DNA of 64,000 nt from Bacillus mojavensis RO-H-1 = KCTC 3706. Lineage in GTDB: Bacteria; Bacillota; Bacilli; Bacillales; Bacillaceae. The notes below the pieces were generated by a model. That model had not been told where the DNA came from. It saw nothing but the letters and a program-made list of their open reading frames with translations, and made no database searches. Within the stretch, counting starts at the first letter, position 1. Each line of letters starts with the position of its first letter. Of this stretch, positions 1 through 9,319 are shown one piece after another. Made by a program: the position numbers and the translations under genes. The stretch lies in NCBI RefSeq assembly GCF_000245335.1, contig NZ_JH600286.1, positions 1-64,000 on the forward strand. Reading direction: 5' to 3'.

Positions 1-714
1 AAGTGAGTCTCCGCTTTTCACGGTGTACTTCGTTGTTGCTGACGCTGATTGATTCGATTTGGATGAATTGTCTTTGGATGACGAATGAGAACCCGCTGAT
101 TTTGTTTTTAACACTTGATTCACATAAATGGTATCTGATTTCAAATTGTTCAGTACCTTCAATTCAGCGATGGACATATTGACTTTGTTTGCGATTTTCC
201 AAAGCGAATCACCAAGCTGCACTTTGTAAGTGCCAGTCTTAGCTGAAGAGCTTGAGCTCGATTTGGAGCTGCTTGAAGTGCCGGAACTTGAATGTGAAGA
301 AACTTTTCCGGATACTTTTAATTTCTGGCCTGCACGAATCATATCGCTGCTCAAACCGTTTAACTTTTTCAGTTCTTGTACCGACATCTTATACTCATTG
401 GCAATCAGCCATAGTGAATCGCCATTTTTCACTGTGTAAACAGCATTTCCGTTCTTCTTTTTTGACCCTGAAGAAGATGATGAAGTGTCGGATTTGCTGC
501 CTGGAATGGTAAGCGTCTGCCCAATTGACAGGACGGTCGTCGAAAGATGGTTGGCGGATGAAATGGCTGCTACACTTGTGTTATAGGTTTGAGCCAGCTT
601 CCATAAGGAATCTCCGCTTTTGACTTTAATCGTTGCTGCTTCAGCGGGTGTAATCGCTAATGTTGAGCTGACAATCGCGGTTGCTGTCAGCCCTGCTGCT
701 AATTTTTTTTTCAT
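1..714 (-). CDS. lytF: LytF, LysM-repeat D,L-endopeptidase (5' part only)
   Basis: Secreted peptidoglycan endopeptidase that separates daughter cells. The 238 codons present encode a signal peptide (MKKK, hydrophobic core, cut after AEA near residue 27) and three complete LysM repeats separated by Ser/Lys-rich linkers, each opening with a GDSLWKLA-like motif; a fourth LysM starts at the window edge. The catalytic NlpC/P60 domain lies outside. The start ATG at 714 follows AAGGAGAG. A SigD-type promoter lies just upstream, which fits the motility-linked expression known for lytF. The N-terminal half resembles LytE, but the repeat number and linkers match LytF. Confidence 0.93.
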   Translation of the reverse strand, partial: MKKKLAAGLTATAIVSSTLAITPAEAATIKVKSGDSLWKLAQTYNTSVAAISSANHLSTTVLSIGQTLTIPGSKSDTSSSSSGSKKKNGNAVYTVKNGDSLWLIANEYKMSVQELKKLNGLSSDMIRAGQKLKVSGKVSSHSSSGTSSSSKSSSSSSAKTGTYKVQLGDSLWKIANKVNMSIAELKVLNNLKSDTIYVNQVLKTKSAGSHSSSKDNSSKSNQSASATTKYTVKSGDSL

Positions 715-764
715 CTGAGCTCTCCTTTTTCCCCCAATGATTTTGAATATGCTGTTTCTTTTTT

Positions 765-791
765 ATATCGGCAGATTCATCTCATCGTTTT
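765..791 (-). promoter_or_regulatory. SigD-type promoter of lytF
   Basis: On the minus strand, AAAA (788-791) is separated by 15 nt from GCCGATAT (765-772). This matches the SigD pattern TAAA-N15-GCCGATAT except for the first -35 base. It lies about 50 nt upstream of the lytF start. lytF is a known SigD target. Confidence 0.75.
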
Positions 792-845
792 GCTTTTTTA
801 AAAAATCAGTCACATTTTCTTAACAGAACGCATGTAAAAAGGCAT

Positions 846-876
846 AAAAAAAGAAGGAATCATCAATTATTCCTTC
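846..876 (-). terminator. Intrinsic terminator of nsrR
   Basis: GAAGGAAT (853-860) pairs with ATTCCTTC (869-876); read on the minus strand the stem is followed by a run of T (846-852). The stem overlaps the nsrR stop codon. Confidence 0.8.
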
Positions 877-1307
877 ATTTTCAAAAGCTGCATAATCTCC
901 TCTTTGTTTTTGACAAGGTCTCGCAGCGTGTATTTGTTTAGAACGGCAAGATAGGCCATAAGCGCTTCATTAAGCACGTGTTTTAAGCCGCACACCGGAG
1001 AAATAATACAGAGATTTCTATTCGCATCAAAACATTCAACAATATTAAAATCGTCTTCTGTTTTTCTGACGACCTCCCCGATATTAATGTCTTCAGGATC
1101 CATGCCTAAACGTATGCCGCCGCCTCGTCCGCGTATCGTTTCCACGTATCCGAGCTGACCGAGCCTATATATGACTTTCATGAGATGATTTTTTGAAATA
1201 GAATACGTTTCGGCGATCTGTTTTATATTTGAAAGTTCTCCGGGACGTTCTGCAGCCAGAAAAATCAAAACTCGTAATGAATAATCTGTATAATTTGTTA
1301 ACTTCAT
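867..1307 (-). CDS. nsrR: NsrR, Rrf2-family nitric-oxide-sensing repressor
   Basis: Rrf2-family [4Fe-4S] transcription factor that represses nitrosative and anaerobic genes (nasD, hmp) until NO damages its cluster. 146 residues, usual length. An N-terminal winged helix-turn-helix (about 1-70, with the ETIRGRGGGIRL wing) is followed by the cluster loop with Cys92, Cys100 and Cys106; Asp8, a ligand in characterised NsrR proteins, is also present. The ATG follows a weak GAGGT. A short inverted repeat TAAGA-N10-TCTTA (1323-1342) upstream could be an operator, but this is only an inference. Confidence 0.93.
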   Translation of the reverse strand: MKLTNYTDYSLRVLIFLAAERPGELSNIKQIAETYSISKNHLMKVIYRLGQLGYVETIRGRGGGIRLGMDPEDINIGEVVRKTEDDFNIVECFDANRNLCIISPVCGLKHVLNEALMAYLAVLNKYTLRDLVKNKEEIMQLLKMKE

Positions 1308-1609
1308 ATTAAGACCTCGGAATAAGACATTTTCTATATCTTATCACAATCTATTATAAAATGAAAAAAAAGGAATTTTCCTTTTAATGGAAGCTGAGCG
1401 CACGCTTTTTTTTAGTGCATGTCATTCGGAGGATTTTGTTTTGAACGGTTTTTCGTAATCAACTTCATCTTTTGAATGTTGCGTTCAATGACACATTCGG
1501 CAAACAGGTTAGTGTGCCGGGCACGTTTTTGTCAGGCAGAAATGTGACTTATCATCTTTTGTCAGGCGGGCTCATACATTATAGATAAGTCCAAGTAGGG
1601 GGGATTCGG
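1308..1609. other. Intergenic nsrR-spoVR
   Basis: About 300 bp between divergent nsrR and spoVR. The left end holds the likely nsrR promoter, with a TATAAT-like element on the minus strand near 1355. The right end holds the spoVR promoter. I see no coding frame with a ribosome binding site. In strain 168 I recall a small gene ygxB in this neighbourhood, but I cannot identify it here. Confidence 0.5.
1551..1580 (+). promoter_or_regulatory. SigE-like promoter of spoVR
   Basis: CATACATT at 1573-1580 matches the SigE -10 pattern CATACANNT. A loose -35 (ATCAT, 1551-1555) lies 17 nt upstream. spoVR is known to be transcribed by SigE in the mother cell. Confidence 0.55.
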
Positions 1610-3017
1610 TTGAACGCGGAGGAGAAAAAGGGATTACAGCGGGCGATTGAGGAAATTACCGAAGTAGCAAAAGGATTCGGCCTTGATTTCTATCCGATGA
1701 GGTATGAAATCTGCCCGGCTGAAATTATTTATACATTCGGCGCGTACGGGATGCCGACGAGATTCAGCCACTGGAGCTTCGGGAAACAGTTTCACAAAAT
1801 GAAACTGCATTACGACCTTGGATTAAGCAAAATTTATGAGCTTGTCATTAACTCAGACCCATGCTACGCCTTTTTGCTGGACAGCAATTCACTGATTCAA
1901 AATAAATTGATTGTCGCCCACGTTCTCGCCCACTGTGACTTTTTCAAAAACAACTGCCGCTTCCAAAACACGAAGCGTGACATGGTGGAAAGCATGGCAG
2001 CCACGGCGGAGCGGATTAAGCATTATGAACGCATTCATGGAATACAGGAAGTAGAGGCCTTTTTAGACGCAATTCTTTCAATCCAGGAGCATATCGATCC
2101 GTCTTTGGTGCGTCCGAAGCTCCAGTGGAGTGTGGATGATGAGGAAGAAGAGTGTGAGGAAATGGCTACGCCGTACGATGATCTATGGAATTTAGATGAG
2201 AAGAAACCGAGAAAACAATTGAAAAAATACAAAAAAACCTTTCCCGCCTCGGCCCGAAAAAGATATTCTGCTTTTTATTGAGGAGCATTCAAGGGAACTT
2301 GAGCCGTGGCAGCGTGATATTTTGACGATGATGAGAGAAGAAATGCTTTATTTCTGGCCTCAGCTGGAAACGAAGATAATGAATGAAGGATGGGCTTCAT
2401 ACTGGCATCAAAGAATTATCCGGGAGCTTGATTTAACCTCTGATGAAGCGATAGAGTTCGCCAAGCTGAATGCCGGGGTTGTCCAGCCGTCAAAAACGGG
2501 AATCAACCCTTATTATTTGGGACTAAAGATTTTTGAAGATATTGAGGAACGGTATAACAATCCGACTGAGGAAATGAAGAAAATGGGCGTCAAGCCGAAC
2601 GCGGGCCGGGAAAAAATGTTTGAAGTCAGAGAGATTGAATCAGATATCTCATTCATCCGCAATTATTTAACAAAAGATTTAGTGATGCGCGAGGACCTTT
2701 ACTTGTTTCAAAAGCAGGGCAGAGACTACAAAATCGTCGATAAAGAGTGGGAGGCTGTGCGCGACCAGCTTGTGAGCATGCGGGTAAACGGTGGCTTTCC
2801 GTATTTGACTGTAGACGATGGGGATTATTTGAAAAATAACGAGCTCTTAATTAAGCATTGGTATGAGGGCATAGAACTAGATTTGAAATACTTGGAGAAA
2901 GTGCTTCCTTATTTATACCAGCTGTGGGGAAGAAGCGTGCATATCGAATCCGTGCTGGAGGATAAGCAAGTGATGTTTTCGTATGACGGAAAAGGGGTTC
3001 ACCGCAGGTATTTATAA
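1610..3017 (+). CDS. spoVR: SpoVR, spore cortex protein (frame broken by one base)
   Basis: Sporulation stage V protein needed for normal cortex formation, widespread SpoVR family, biochemical role unclear. The product reads in two frames: residues 1-207 from TTG 1610 (GGGGG ribosome site), then the rest in the +1 frame ending at TAA 3017. The break lies in a run of seven A at 2231-2237. Removing one A gives [13 protein letters not shown] and a continuous 468-residue protein, the normal family length. As sequenced, translation stops at 2281 after 223 residues. It could be a homopolymer error, a real mutation or slippage on A7. It shares a terminator region with convergent phoA. Confidence 0.9.
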
Positions 3018-3020
3018 GAA

Positions 3021-3050
3021 AAAAGGATGCAGCGATCTGCATCCTTTTTA
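3021..3050. terminator. Bidirectional terminator spoVR/phoA
   Basis: AAAAGGATGCAG (3021-3032) pairs perfectly with CTGCATCCTTTT (3037-3048), with A-tract and T-tract flanks, between convergent genes. Confidence 0.9.
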
Positions 3051-4424
3051 TTTTCCTGTTTTCAAAATCCTAAATATGATTTTTGCCTGGTCGGTATTGT
3101 TGATCAGTCCGCTGAATTTCTCTTTTCCGGGGCCGTACGCGTATACCGGCACTTCTTCACCGGTATGATCGGTACTGGTCCAGCCGCTGTTAGAGCGGGT
3201 GTTGAAAATCTTGATGATGGCTTTGTATGCGCCTTTGCTTTTGTCAGCTTGTGAAGCGGCTTCAACACTTTTGATTTCTTCACGTGTAAAATCCAGATCT
3301 GTATAGCGGGCCAGCACATCTTTGACAGGTTTGCCTTCACTGATTTTTTTAGCCATAAATTCAGGTGTTTTTTTCGCGGCCAATATAGGCTCCGCATGCC
3401 AATTTTTTTCACCGTTTGCCCCAATGGTAAATCCGCCTGTCGTATGATCAGCAGCTGCTATCACCAGCGTATGTTTATCTTTTTTCGCGAATTCAATGGC
3501 AGCTTTATACGCCTGTTCAAAATCTCTTACCTCGCTCATGGCTCCAACAGTATCATTGTCATGAGCGGCCCAGTCAATTTGGCTGCCTTCGACCATCAAG
3601 AAAAATCCTTTTTTATTTTGATTCAGCCGGTCAATTGCTGAAACAGTCATATCTTTCAGGGATGGGGTTTTGCTGTCGCGGTCGAGCGCTTTATCAAGCC
3701 CTCCGTCTGCAAAAAGCCCGAGCACCTGCTGATCTTTATTTTTCTTCAGCGCTTGTTTTGTTGTCACATAGCTGTAGCCCGCTTGTTTAAATTCTTTCGT
3801 TAAATTTCTGTCCTTGCGGGTAAAGTAGGATTTTCCGCCGCCAAGCAAAACGTCAATTTTTTGTTTGCCTTTTATTTTATCATCCATATAGCTGTTGGCG
3901 ATCTGGTTCATGTTTTTCCGGGATTCATTGTGGGCGCCGTATGCTGCGGGTGTGGCGTGGTTAATTTCAGAAGTTGCGACAAGCCCTGTTGACTTGCCTT
4001 GCTGTTTGGCTTCTTCAAGTATTGATTTTACTTTTTTTCCGTTTTTATCGACGCCAATTGCATTGTTATATGTCTTAACGCCTGTCGCTAATGCTGTTCC
4101 GGCTGCTGCTGAATCTGTAATATTATAGTCAGGGTCATCCGGATGCGTCATCATCATACCTGTCAGGTTCCGGTCAAATTCAGTTAACGTCGGGTTGTTG
4201 GGTGTTTCACCGTTATTTTTCAAGGAACGGTAGGCATTTATGTATGATGCTCCCATGCCGTCACCAATCATCACAATGACATTTCTGATCTCATCTTTGT
4301 TTTGTTTTTTGGCGCTTGCTTTTTCGGTCTGCTGCAGCTCTGCACCGGCGAATATACCGGCTGTAAGCACGGAAACAGCTGCGACTGGCAGCAATTTTGA
4401 TTTCATTTTTTGAAACAGGCTCAT
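3048..4424 (-). CDS. phoA: PhoA, secreted alkaline phosphatase A
   Basis: Phosphate-starvation alkaline phosphatase that releases phosphate from organic monoesters outside the membrane. 458 residues from ATG 4424, which has AAAGGAGG 11 nt upstream; the open frame runs on to 4577 but has no ribosome site there. A signal peptide with cleavage near AGAELQQ is followed by the metal motif VIVMIGDGMG and the nucleophile motif TDSAAAGTALATG (catalytic Ser after TD). Later metal ligands appear in QIDWAAHDND, AADHTTGG and WTSTDHTGEEVP. Upstream PhoP boxes show PhoPR control. Confidence 0.95.
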   Translation of the reverse strand: MSLFQKMKSKLLPVAAVSVLTAGIFAGAELQQTEKASAKKQNKDEIRNVIVMIGDGMGASYINAYRSLKNNGETPNNPTLTEFDRNLTGMMMTHPDDPDYNITDSAAAGTALATGVKTYNNAIGVDKNGKKVKSILEEAKQQGKSTGLVATSEINHATPAAYGAHNESRKNMNQIANSYMDDKIKGKQKIDVLLGGGKSYFTRKDRNLTKEFKQAGYSYVTTKQALKKNKDQQVLGLFADGGLDKALDRDSKTPSLKDMTVSAIDRLNQNKKGFFLMVEGSQIDWAAHDNDTVGAMSEVRDFEQAYKAAIEFAKKDKHTLVIAAADHTTGGFTIGANGEKNWHAEPILAAKKTPEFMAKKISEGKPVKDVLARYTDLDFTREEIKSVEAASQADKSKGAYKAIIKIFNTRSNSGWTSTDHTGEEVPVYAYGPGKEKFSGLINNTDQAKIIFRILKTGK

Positions 4425-4475
4425 TTTCTTGCAGGCCTCCTTTAATTTGTTCTGCTTATTACGATAGGGAATGTT

Positions 4476-4514
4476 TGTAAAGTGCGGCAGTTGATCCTGT
4501 AAATATTCAGTAAA
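4476..4514 (-). promoter_or_regulatory. PhoP boxes upstream of phoA
   Basis: On the minus strand, TTTACT (4509-4514) and TTTACA (4498-4503) are spaced 11 bp apart. A further TTTACA (4476-4481) lies 22 bp on. This is the TT(A/T/C)ACA direct repeat with 11-bp period bound by PhoP dimers. It lies 50-90 nt upstream of phoA, as expected for an activator site. Confidence 0.8.
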
Positions 4515-4632
4515 GGATTGTGATGAATATAAAATGGCTGTTCCGTTATCTTGCCTTTCTTTTATCAAAGCATTCATTTTTCCAGAAAAATCTTTACCAC
4601 ATGTTTGATGCGTGATATGGTTGTTTAAATAA

Positions 4633-4658
4633 AAAAACTGCGAATAAACGCAGTTTTT
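4633..4658. terminator. Orphan terminator-like hairpin between divergent genes
   Basis: AAAAACTGCG (4633-4642) pairs perfectly with CGCAGTTTTT (4649-4658), with A/T tracts on both sides, like a bidirectional intrinsic terminator. It lies between phoA and lytE, which diverge, so neither needs it. No open frame ends next to it. The rest of 4425-4960 holds the two promoters and no gene that I can support. Confidence 0.6.
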
Positions 4659-4890
4659 ATCGAATGCTATCAGTCTCTCATTCTTCCGCTATGTTCTAAA
4701 TACCTAAATCCCCTTCAATTATTTCCTAATTGTTGATAAAGCGCCCAAATAACATGACAAAAGCACTCGTTTTTTGTCACCTTTGAAACGAAAATGAAAT
4801 ATTTAATACCCTTAAAAACTTTTTTTGAAAACGAATAATTAAGAAATTTGTCACGTGAAGTCAAGACTATTTCTATTGGGAATACAACCT

Positions 4891-4896
4891 TATAAT
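4891..4896 (+). promoter_or_regulatory. Probable SigA -10 of lytE
   Basis: TATAAT at 4891-4896, 65 nt upstream of the lytE start, has no good -35 at 17 nt. That fits a gene that relies on an activator; WalR control of lytE is established. I could not find a clean WalR repeat. Confidence 0.4.
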
Positions 4897-4960
4897 AGAA
4901 AACAAGATGATTAATTAAAAAAAGAGATAAACATAGATATACATATTTAGGGAGGAAAAC

Positions 4961-5977
4961 ATGAAAAAGCAAATCATTACAGCTACAACAGCGGTTGTTT
5001 TAGGATCGACTTTATTTGCAGGAGCGGCATCTGCACAAAGCGTCAAGGTAAAAAAAGGTGACACGTTATGGGATCTTTCAAGAAAATACGGCACGACAAT
5101 AAGTAAAATTAAATCAGAAAACAAGCTTCATTCCGATATCATTTACGCAGGACAGACTTTATCCATTAACGGTAAATCAACAGCATCAAGTTCAAAAAGC
5201 AGTTCATCTTCTTCTACATACAAAGTAGTGAGCGGCGACAGCCTTTGGAAAATTTCCAAAAAATACGGCATGACGATCAATGAACTGAAAAAACTGAATG
5301 GCTTAAAATCAGATCTTCTCCGTATCGGACAAGTTCTGAAAGTGAAGGGCTCAAGCAGTTCAAGCAGTTCAAACTCATCAAACGTGTCTACGTCTGCAAC
5401 TTCTACATACAAAGTAGTGAGCGGCGACAGTCTATCTAAAATCGCGAAAAAATACGGTACAACGGTTAGCAAATTAAAGAGTCTCAATGGCTTAAAATCA
5501 GATTTAATCTATGTCGGACAAGTATTGAAGGTGAAAGGAACAGGTTCAAAAACTGTAACTTCATCTAAGCCTTCATCTAGTAAGCCTTCATCTAGCTCAA
5601 GCAGCAAAGTATCATCTACATCACTTAACGTAAGCAAACTGGTCTCTGATGCAAAAGCGCTAACTGGAACGCCGTACAAATGGGGCGGAACAACAACTTC
5701 CGGTTTTGACTGCAGCGGATTCATTTGGTACGTATTAAACAAACAAACAAGTGTGGCAAGAACGAGCACTGCGGGATATTGGAGCTCCATGAAGAGCATT
5801 GCCAGCCCGTCTGTCGGTGATTTCGTATTCTTTACAACATATAAATCCGGCCCTTCTCACATGGGGATTTACGTTGGAAACAACAGTTTCGTTCATGCAG
5901 GATCTGACGGCGTACAAATCAGCAGCCTGAACAACAGCTACTGGAAGCCTCGCTACCTCGGTGCGAAAAGATTCTAA
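4961..5977 (+). CDS. lytE: LytE, LysM D,L-endopeptidase of wall elongation
   Basis: Secreted peptidoglycan D,L-endopeptidase, redundant with CwlO for cell elongation. 338 residues. A signal peptide is cut after AGAASA (about 25). Three LysM domains (about 27-70, 87-130, 150-193) are joined by Ser/Thr-rich linkers. A C-terminal NlpC/P60 domain has catalytic Cys251 in GFDCSGF, His300 in PSHMGIYVG and His312 in FVHAG. The ATG follows GGGAGGAAAAC. It stands alone, ended by a strong terminator. LytF has the same plan with more LysM repeats; three repeats identify LytE. Confidence 0.95.
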   Translation: MKKQIITATTAVVLGSTLFAGAASAQSVKVKKGDTLWDLSRKYGTTISKIKSENKLHSDIIYAGQTLSINGKSTASSSKSSSSSSTYKVVSGDSLWKISKKYGMTINELKKLNGLKSDLLRIGQVLKVKGSSSSSSSNSSNVSTSATSTYKVVSGDSLSKIAKKYGTTVSKLKSLNGLKSDLIYVGQVLKVKGTGSKTVTSSKPSSSKPSSSSSSKVSSTSLNVSKLVSDAKALTGTPYKWGGTTTSGFDCSGFIWYVLNKQTSVARTSTAGYWSSMKSIASPSVGDFVFFTTYKSGPSHMGIYVGNNSFVHAGSDGVQISSLNNSYWKPRYLGAKRF

Positions 5978-5988
5978 TTTTACAAAGT

Positions 5989-6014
5989 AACCCGTTCATA
6001 GAACGGGTTTTTTT
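5989..6014 (+). terminator. Terminator of lytE
   Basis: AACCCGTTC (5989-5997), loop ATA, GAACGGGTT (6001-6009), then a T run. Confidence 0.9.
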
Positions 6015-6046
6015 CATTAGACGGAGCATCTTTGTTTTGGTTACAT

Positions 6047-6922
6047 CTAAAAATGAAAATGTGATAAAAAGTCCAAAAACTTTTTTTCCTTCTTATTTTC
6101 ATAAAGGGCGATCGCATAAGCACCGGCATAGGGCAGCTGCGCAGAATGGTAAGGGATTCTGATCATCTGTTTCTCCTCTAATTCGCGCTTTACTGTAGAT
6201 AAGGGGAGGAATGAAACGCCAAGTCCTTCTTTTATAAACCGTTTCGTTATATGGGTTTGTGTGACTTTCATTGTCCTCACAAAAGGAAGGGTCACTCTGA
6301 CTTGACGGAGTAAGTCGTCCCAGTAGTCAGGATGATTGTGGGTCAAAAGCAGGTACTGCTCAAGCACCTCTTTGGCATCAATTTCTTCGTCTGCTGTGAA
6401 GCGCCGATCAGGAGGCGCAACGAGGACGACTGGGTCCTTATATAAACAGTGGCATGTTAAAGAAGAAGACTGGACTTTTAAACAGCTCAGTCCGATATCC
6501 GCCTCGCCAGATTTAATCAGAGACGAGATTTCTGCCGATTCAAAAATCTTCACTGCAATTTCTGTTTCAGTATTCATTGATGTGTATCGTTTCATAACAG
6601 ATGGAAGCACAGTATCGGCAATAAGCGGCGAAACCGCGAGCTGTAAGGTTTGAGAGTAGCCTTGTCTTACTCTGTGGAGCTCTGCCATGCTGTTTTCATA
6701 GTCATCAAGCAGCCTCAGTGCAAACGGCAAATAAGCCCTGCCTTCATCGGTTAACTGAATCTGTCTGCCTTTTCGCTCGAACAGCTTGCAGCTGATTTCT
6801 TTTTCTAATTGCTTGATATGTACAGTTACAGTGGGCTGAGATAAAAAAAGCGTTTCCGCTGTTTTTCTGAAGTTTTCATATTTCGCAGCGGTCACAAAGG
6901 TGTGAAGCCATTTGAAATCCAT
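6047..6922 (-). CDS. citR: CitR, LysR-type repressor of citA
   Basis: LysR-family regulator that represses the divergent citrate synthase gene citA. 291 residues from ATG 6922. An ATG two codons upstream is too close to GGGAG, so 6922 is preferred. The N-terminal helix-turn-helix (about 1-60, TAETLFLSQPTVTVHIKQLE) is followed by a substrate-binding type sensor domain. The very AT-rich divergent gap 6923-7030 must hold its operator and both promoters. Confidence 0.94.
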   Translation of the reverse strand: MDFKWLHTFVTAAKYENFRKTAETLFLSQPTVTVHIKQLEKEISCKLFERKGRQIQLTDEGRAYLPFALRLLDDYENSMAELHRVRQGYSQTLQLAVSPLIADTVLPSVMKRYTSMNTETEIAVKIFESAEISSLIKSGEADIGLSCLKVQSSSLTCHCLYKDPVVLVAPPDRRFTADEEIDAKEVLEQYLLLTHNHPDYWDDLLRQVRVTLPFVRTMKVTQTHITKRFIKEGLGVSFLPLSTVKRELEEKQMIRIPYHSAQLPYAGAYAIALYENKKEKKFLDFLSHFHF

Positions 6923-7030
6923 TTCCATTCTCCCTCTGATTAATATTTTTAATTAATTCCCTTTAAAATATTCAATATTTTTTAAATATTATATTTACTA
7001 TAATAACAGAAAAGGATAGGGGGAATACAA

Positions 7031-8131
7031 ATGGTACATTACGGATTAAAGGGAATTACATGTGTGGACACATCAATCAGCCATATTGACGGCGAAAAAG
7101 GGCGCCTTATCTACAGAGGGCATCATGCAAAAGACATTGCGCTGCAACACAGCTTTGAAGAAGCCGCTTACTTGATTTTATTTGGAAAGCTGCCGGCATC
7201 AGATGAATTACGGATATTTGAAGAAAAGCTGATCGCGGAGCGAAACCTGCCTGGCCGCATTGAGAGTTTGATTCAGTCGCTGCCTAATAACATGGACGAC
7301 ATGTCGGTGCTGAGAACGGTTGTTTCAGCATTAGGGGAAAATACGTACACGTTTTATCCAAAAATAGAAGAAGCGATTCGGCTGATTGCCATCACGCCGT
7401 CTATTATCGCTTACAGAAAACGCTGGGTGCGCGGCGAGCAAGCCATTGAGCCATCTTCCCAGTACGGACATGTTGAAAACTATTATTATATGCTCACAGG
7501 TGAACAGCCTTCAGAAGCAAAAAAGAAAGCGCTTGAAACATATATGATTCTGGCCATGGAGCATGGCATGAACGCATCAACTTTTTCGGCACGGGTTACT
7601 TTGTCTACAGAGAGTGATTTGGTATCGGCCATTACCGCGGCGCTTGGCACGATGAAAGGCCCGCTTCATGGAGGGGCTCCTTCTGCTGTAACAAAAATGC
7701 TTGAAGATATTGGAGAAAAAGCGAATGCTGCAGCGTATTTGACAGCAAAGCTTGAAAAAGGAGAACGCCTGATGGGATTTGGGCACCGCGTGTATAAGAC
7801 GAAAGATCCGCGGGCAGAAGCTTTGAGGCAGAAAGCTGAAGAGGTTGCAGGCGATGACCGTGATTTGGATCTGGCGCTGCATGTGGAGGCAGAAGCGATC
7901 CGTTTGCTGGACATCTACAAACCGGGCCGCAAGCTGTACACAAACGTTGAATTTTATGCAGCTGCTGTCATGAAGGCGATTGATTTTGATGATGACTTGT
8001 TTACACCGACGTTTTCAGCAAGCCGAATGGTAGGCTGGTGCGCACATGTGCTGGAGCAAGCAGAAAACAACGTGATTTTCCGTCCGTCAGCTAAATATAC
8101 AGGGGCTATTCCTGAAGAAGTACTATCATAA
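7031..8131 (+). CDS. citA: CitA, citrate synthase I
   Basis: Minor citrate synthase of B. subtilis, condensing acetyl-CoA and oxaloacetate to citrate. 366 residues. The family signature holds His213 (GPLHGGAP) and His252 ([15 protein letters not shown]), with the C-terminal active-site Asp region after it. The ATG follows AGGGGG. A TATAAT at 6999-7004 is a likely -10. The divergent neighbour citR is its known repressor. The main citrate synthase, CitZ, is encoded elsewhere. Confidence 0.95.
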   Translation: MVHYGLKGITCVDTSISHIDGEKGRLIYRGHHAKDIALQHSFEEAAYLILFGKLPASDELRIFEEKLIAERNLPGRIESLIQSLPNNMDDMSVLRTVVSALGENTYTFYPKIEEAIRLIAITPSIIAYRKRWVRGEQAIEPSSQYGHVENYYYMLTGEQPSEAKKKALETYMILAMEHGMNASTFSARVTLSTESDLVSAITAALGTMKGPLHGGAPSAVTKMLEDIGEKANAAAYLTAKLEKGERLMGFGHRVYKTKDPRAEALRQKAEEVAGDDRDLDLALHVEAEAIRLLDIYKPGRKLYTNVEFYAAAVMKAIDFDDDLFTPTFSASRMVGWCAHVLEQAENNVIFRPSAKYTGAIPEEVLS

Positions 8132-8201
8132 CATATTTTGCAGTTTATTCGCTTCTGTGATGTGGTAAACATTCAATATCATCAGTCTAGGAGTGATCAA
8201 T

Positions 8202-9070
8202 ATGAACCCAATGGACAGACAAACAGAAGGACAAGAACCGCAGCGGCAGGACCGACAGCCGGGGATTGAGTCTGAAATGAATCCTTTTCCTTTAACAGAA
8301 GACCGTGATTATAAAGGAAGCGGAAAACTGAAAGGAAAAGTCGCGATCATTACAGGAGGCGACAGCGGAATCGGGAGAGCGGCAGCAATTGCGTATGCAA
8401 AAGAAGGGGCAGACGTCTCCATTCTTTATCTGGACGAACATTCTGACGCGGAGGAAACGCGAAAACAAGTTGAACAGGAAAACGTCCGCTGCCTGCTGAT
8501 TCCTGGGGATATCGGAGATGAGAAGCATTGTGAACAGGCTGTACAGCAAACCGTAGACCATTTTGGAAAGCTGGATATTTTGGTTAACAACGCTGCTGAA
8601 CAGCACCCGCAGGACAGTATTCTTGATATTTCAACAGAACAGCTTGAAAAACCTTCCGCACGAACATTTTTGCCATGTTTCATATGACAAAGAAAGCGTT
8701 GCCTCACTTGAAAGAAGGGAGCGCAATCATTAATACGACATCGATTACCGCTTATGAAGGAGATACCGCATTAATTGATTATTCCAGTACAAAGGGTGCA
8801 ATTGTCTCCTTTACACGATCAATGAGCAAATCTCTTGTGGATAAAGGCATCAGAGTAAATGCGGTGGCGCCCGGCCCGATTTGGACACCGCTGATCCCGG
8901 CGACATTCCCGGAAGAAAAAGTGAAACAGCATGGACTTGATACGCCGATGGGCAGACCGGGACAGCCGGTTGAGCATGCAGGTGTATACGTTTTACTCGC
9001 ATCTGATGAATCTTCCTATATGACGGGACAGACGATTCATGTGAATGGCGGCCGTTTTATTTCAACATAA
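8202..9070 (+). CDS. yhdF: YhdF, short-chain dehydrogenase (frame broken by one base)
   Basis: NAD(P)-dependent short-chain dehydrogenase of the type with an N-terminal extension; substrate unknown. The first frame carries the Rossmann motif TGGDSGIGRA and NNAAEQHP and stops at 8687. The second holds the catalytic DYSSTKGA (Tyr-x-x-x-Lys), the PGPIWTPL loop and the C-terminus to 9070. The break is at A5 (8647-8651): one more A gives LEKTFRTNIF and a 289-residue protein, the normal length. ATG 8202 follows AGGAGTG at good spacing. A GTG at 8193 overlaps the ribosome site and is less likely. Confidence 0.88.
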
Positions 9071-9075
9071 TGTAC

Positions 9076-9105
9076 AAAAAACCAGCAGAAATGCTGGTTT
9101 TTTTT
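9076..9105 (+). terminator. Terminator of yhdF
   Basis: ACCAGCA (9081-9087) pairs with TGCTGGT (9092-9098), followed by eight T. Confidence 0.9.
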
Positions 9106-9261
9106 GCGCATGAAAATAGGGCAGTGCAGAAATTTGTCGAATTTTTTAAAAATTTAGTTTTCATTTTGGGATTTTTATATATAATATTGAGTAGGAGAAA
9201 GGAATGATTCATCACCAGTACAAATATAGTAGAAAAAAAGAAAAACGGTCATTGCTGCTCA

Positions 9262-9276
9262 TGAATTCAGAAAATT
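9262..9276 (+). promoter_or_regulatory. Possible CodY box upstream of bcaP
   Basis: TGAATTCAGAAAATT matches 11 of 15 positions of the CodY box AATTTTCWGAAAATT, 45 nt upstream of the start. bcaP is a known CodY target. A TATAAT within the AT-rich stretch near 9180 is a plausible -10. Confidence 0.5.
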
Positions 9277-9319
9277 CAAATAAAGTATAAAGAGATCATC
9301 AGCTAGGAGTTGAAGGGGA

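Noticed and set aside
4425..4577. 51-codon N-terminal extension of phoA
   Set aside because: No ribosome site or signal-peptide logic upstream. The extension covers the PhoP boxes, and AAAGGAGG fits ATG 4424.
5041..5640. Direct repeats in lytE (and lytF) as a repeat element or CRISPR
   Set aside because: The repeats are LysM-domain coding units with Ser-rich linkers in an intact reading frame; spacing and content are not those of a CRISPR. I saw no CRISPR array anywhere.
8193..8201. GTG 8193 as the yhdF start
   Set aside because: It overlaps AGGAGTG, the ribosome site that fits ATG 8202, and it would exceed the usual 289 residues.
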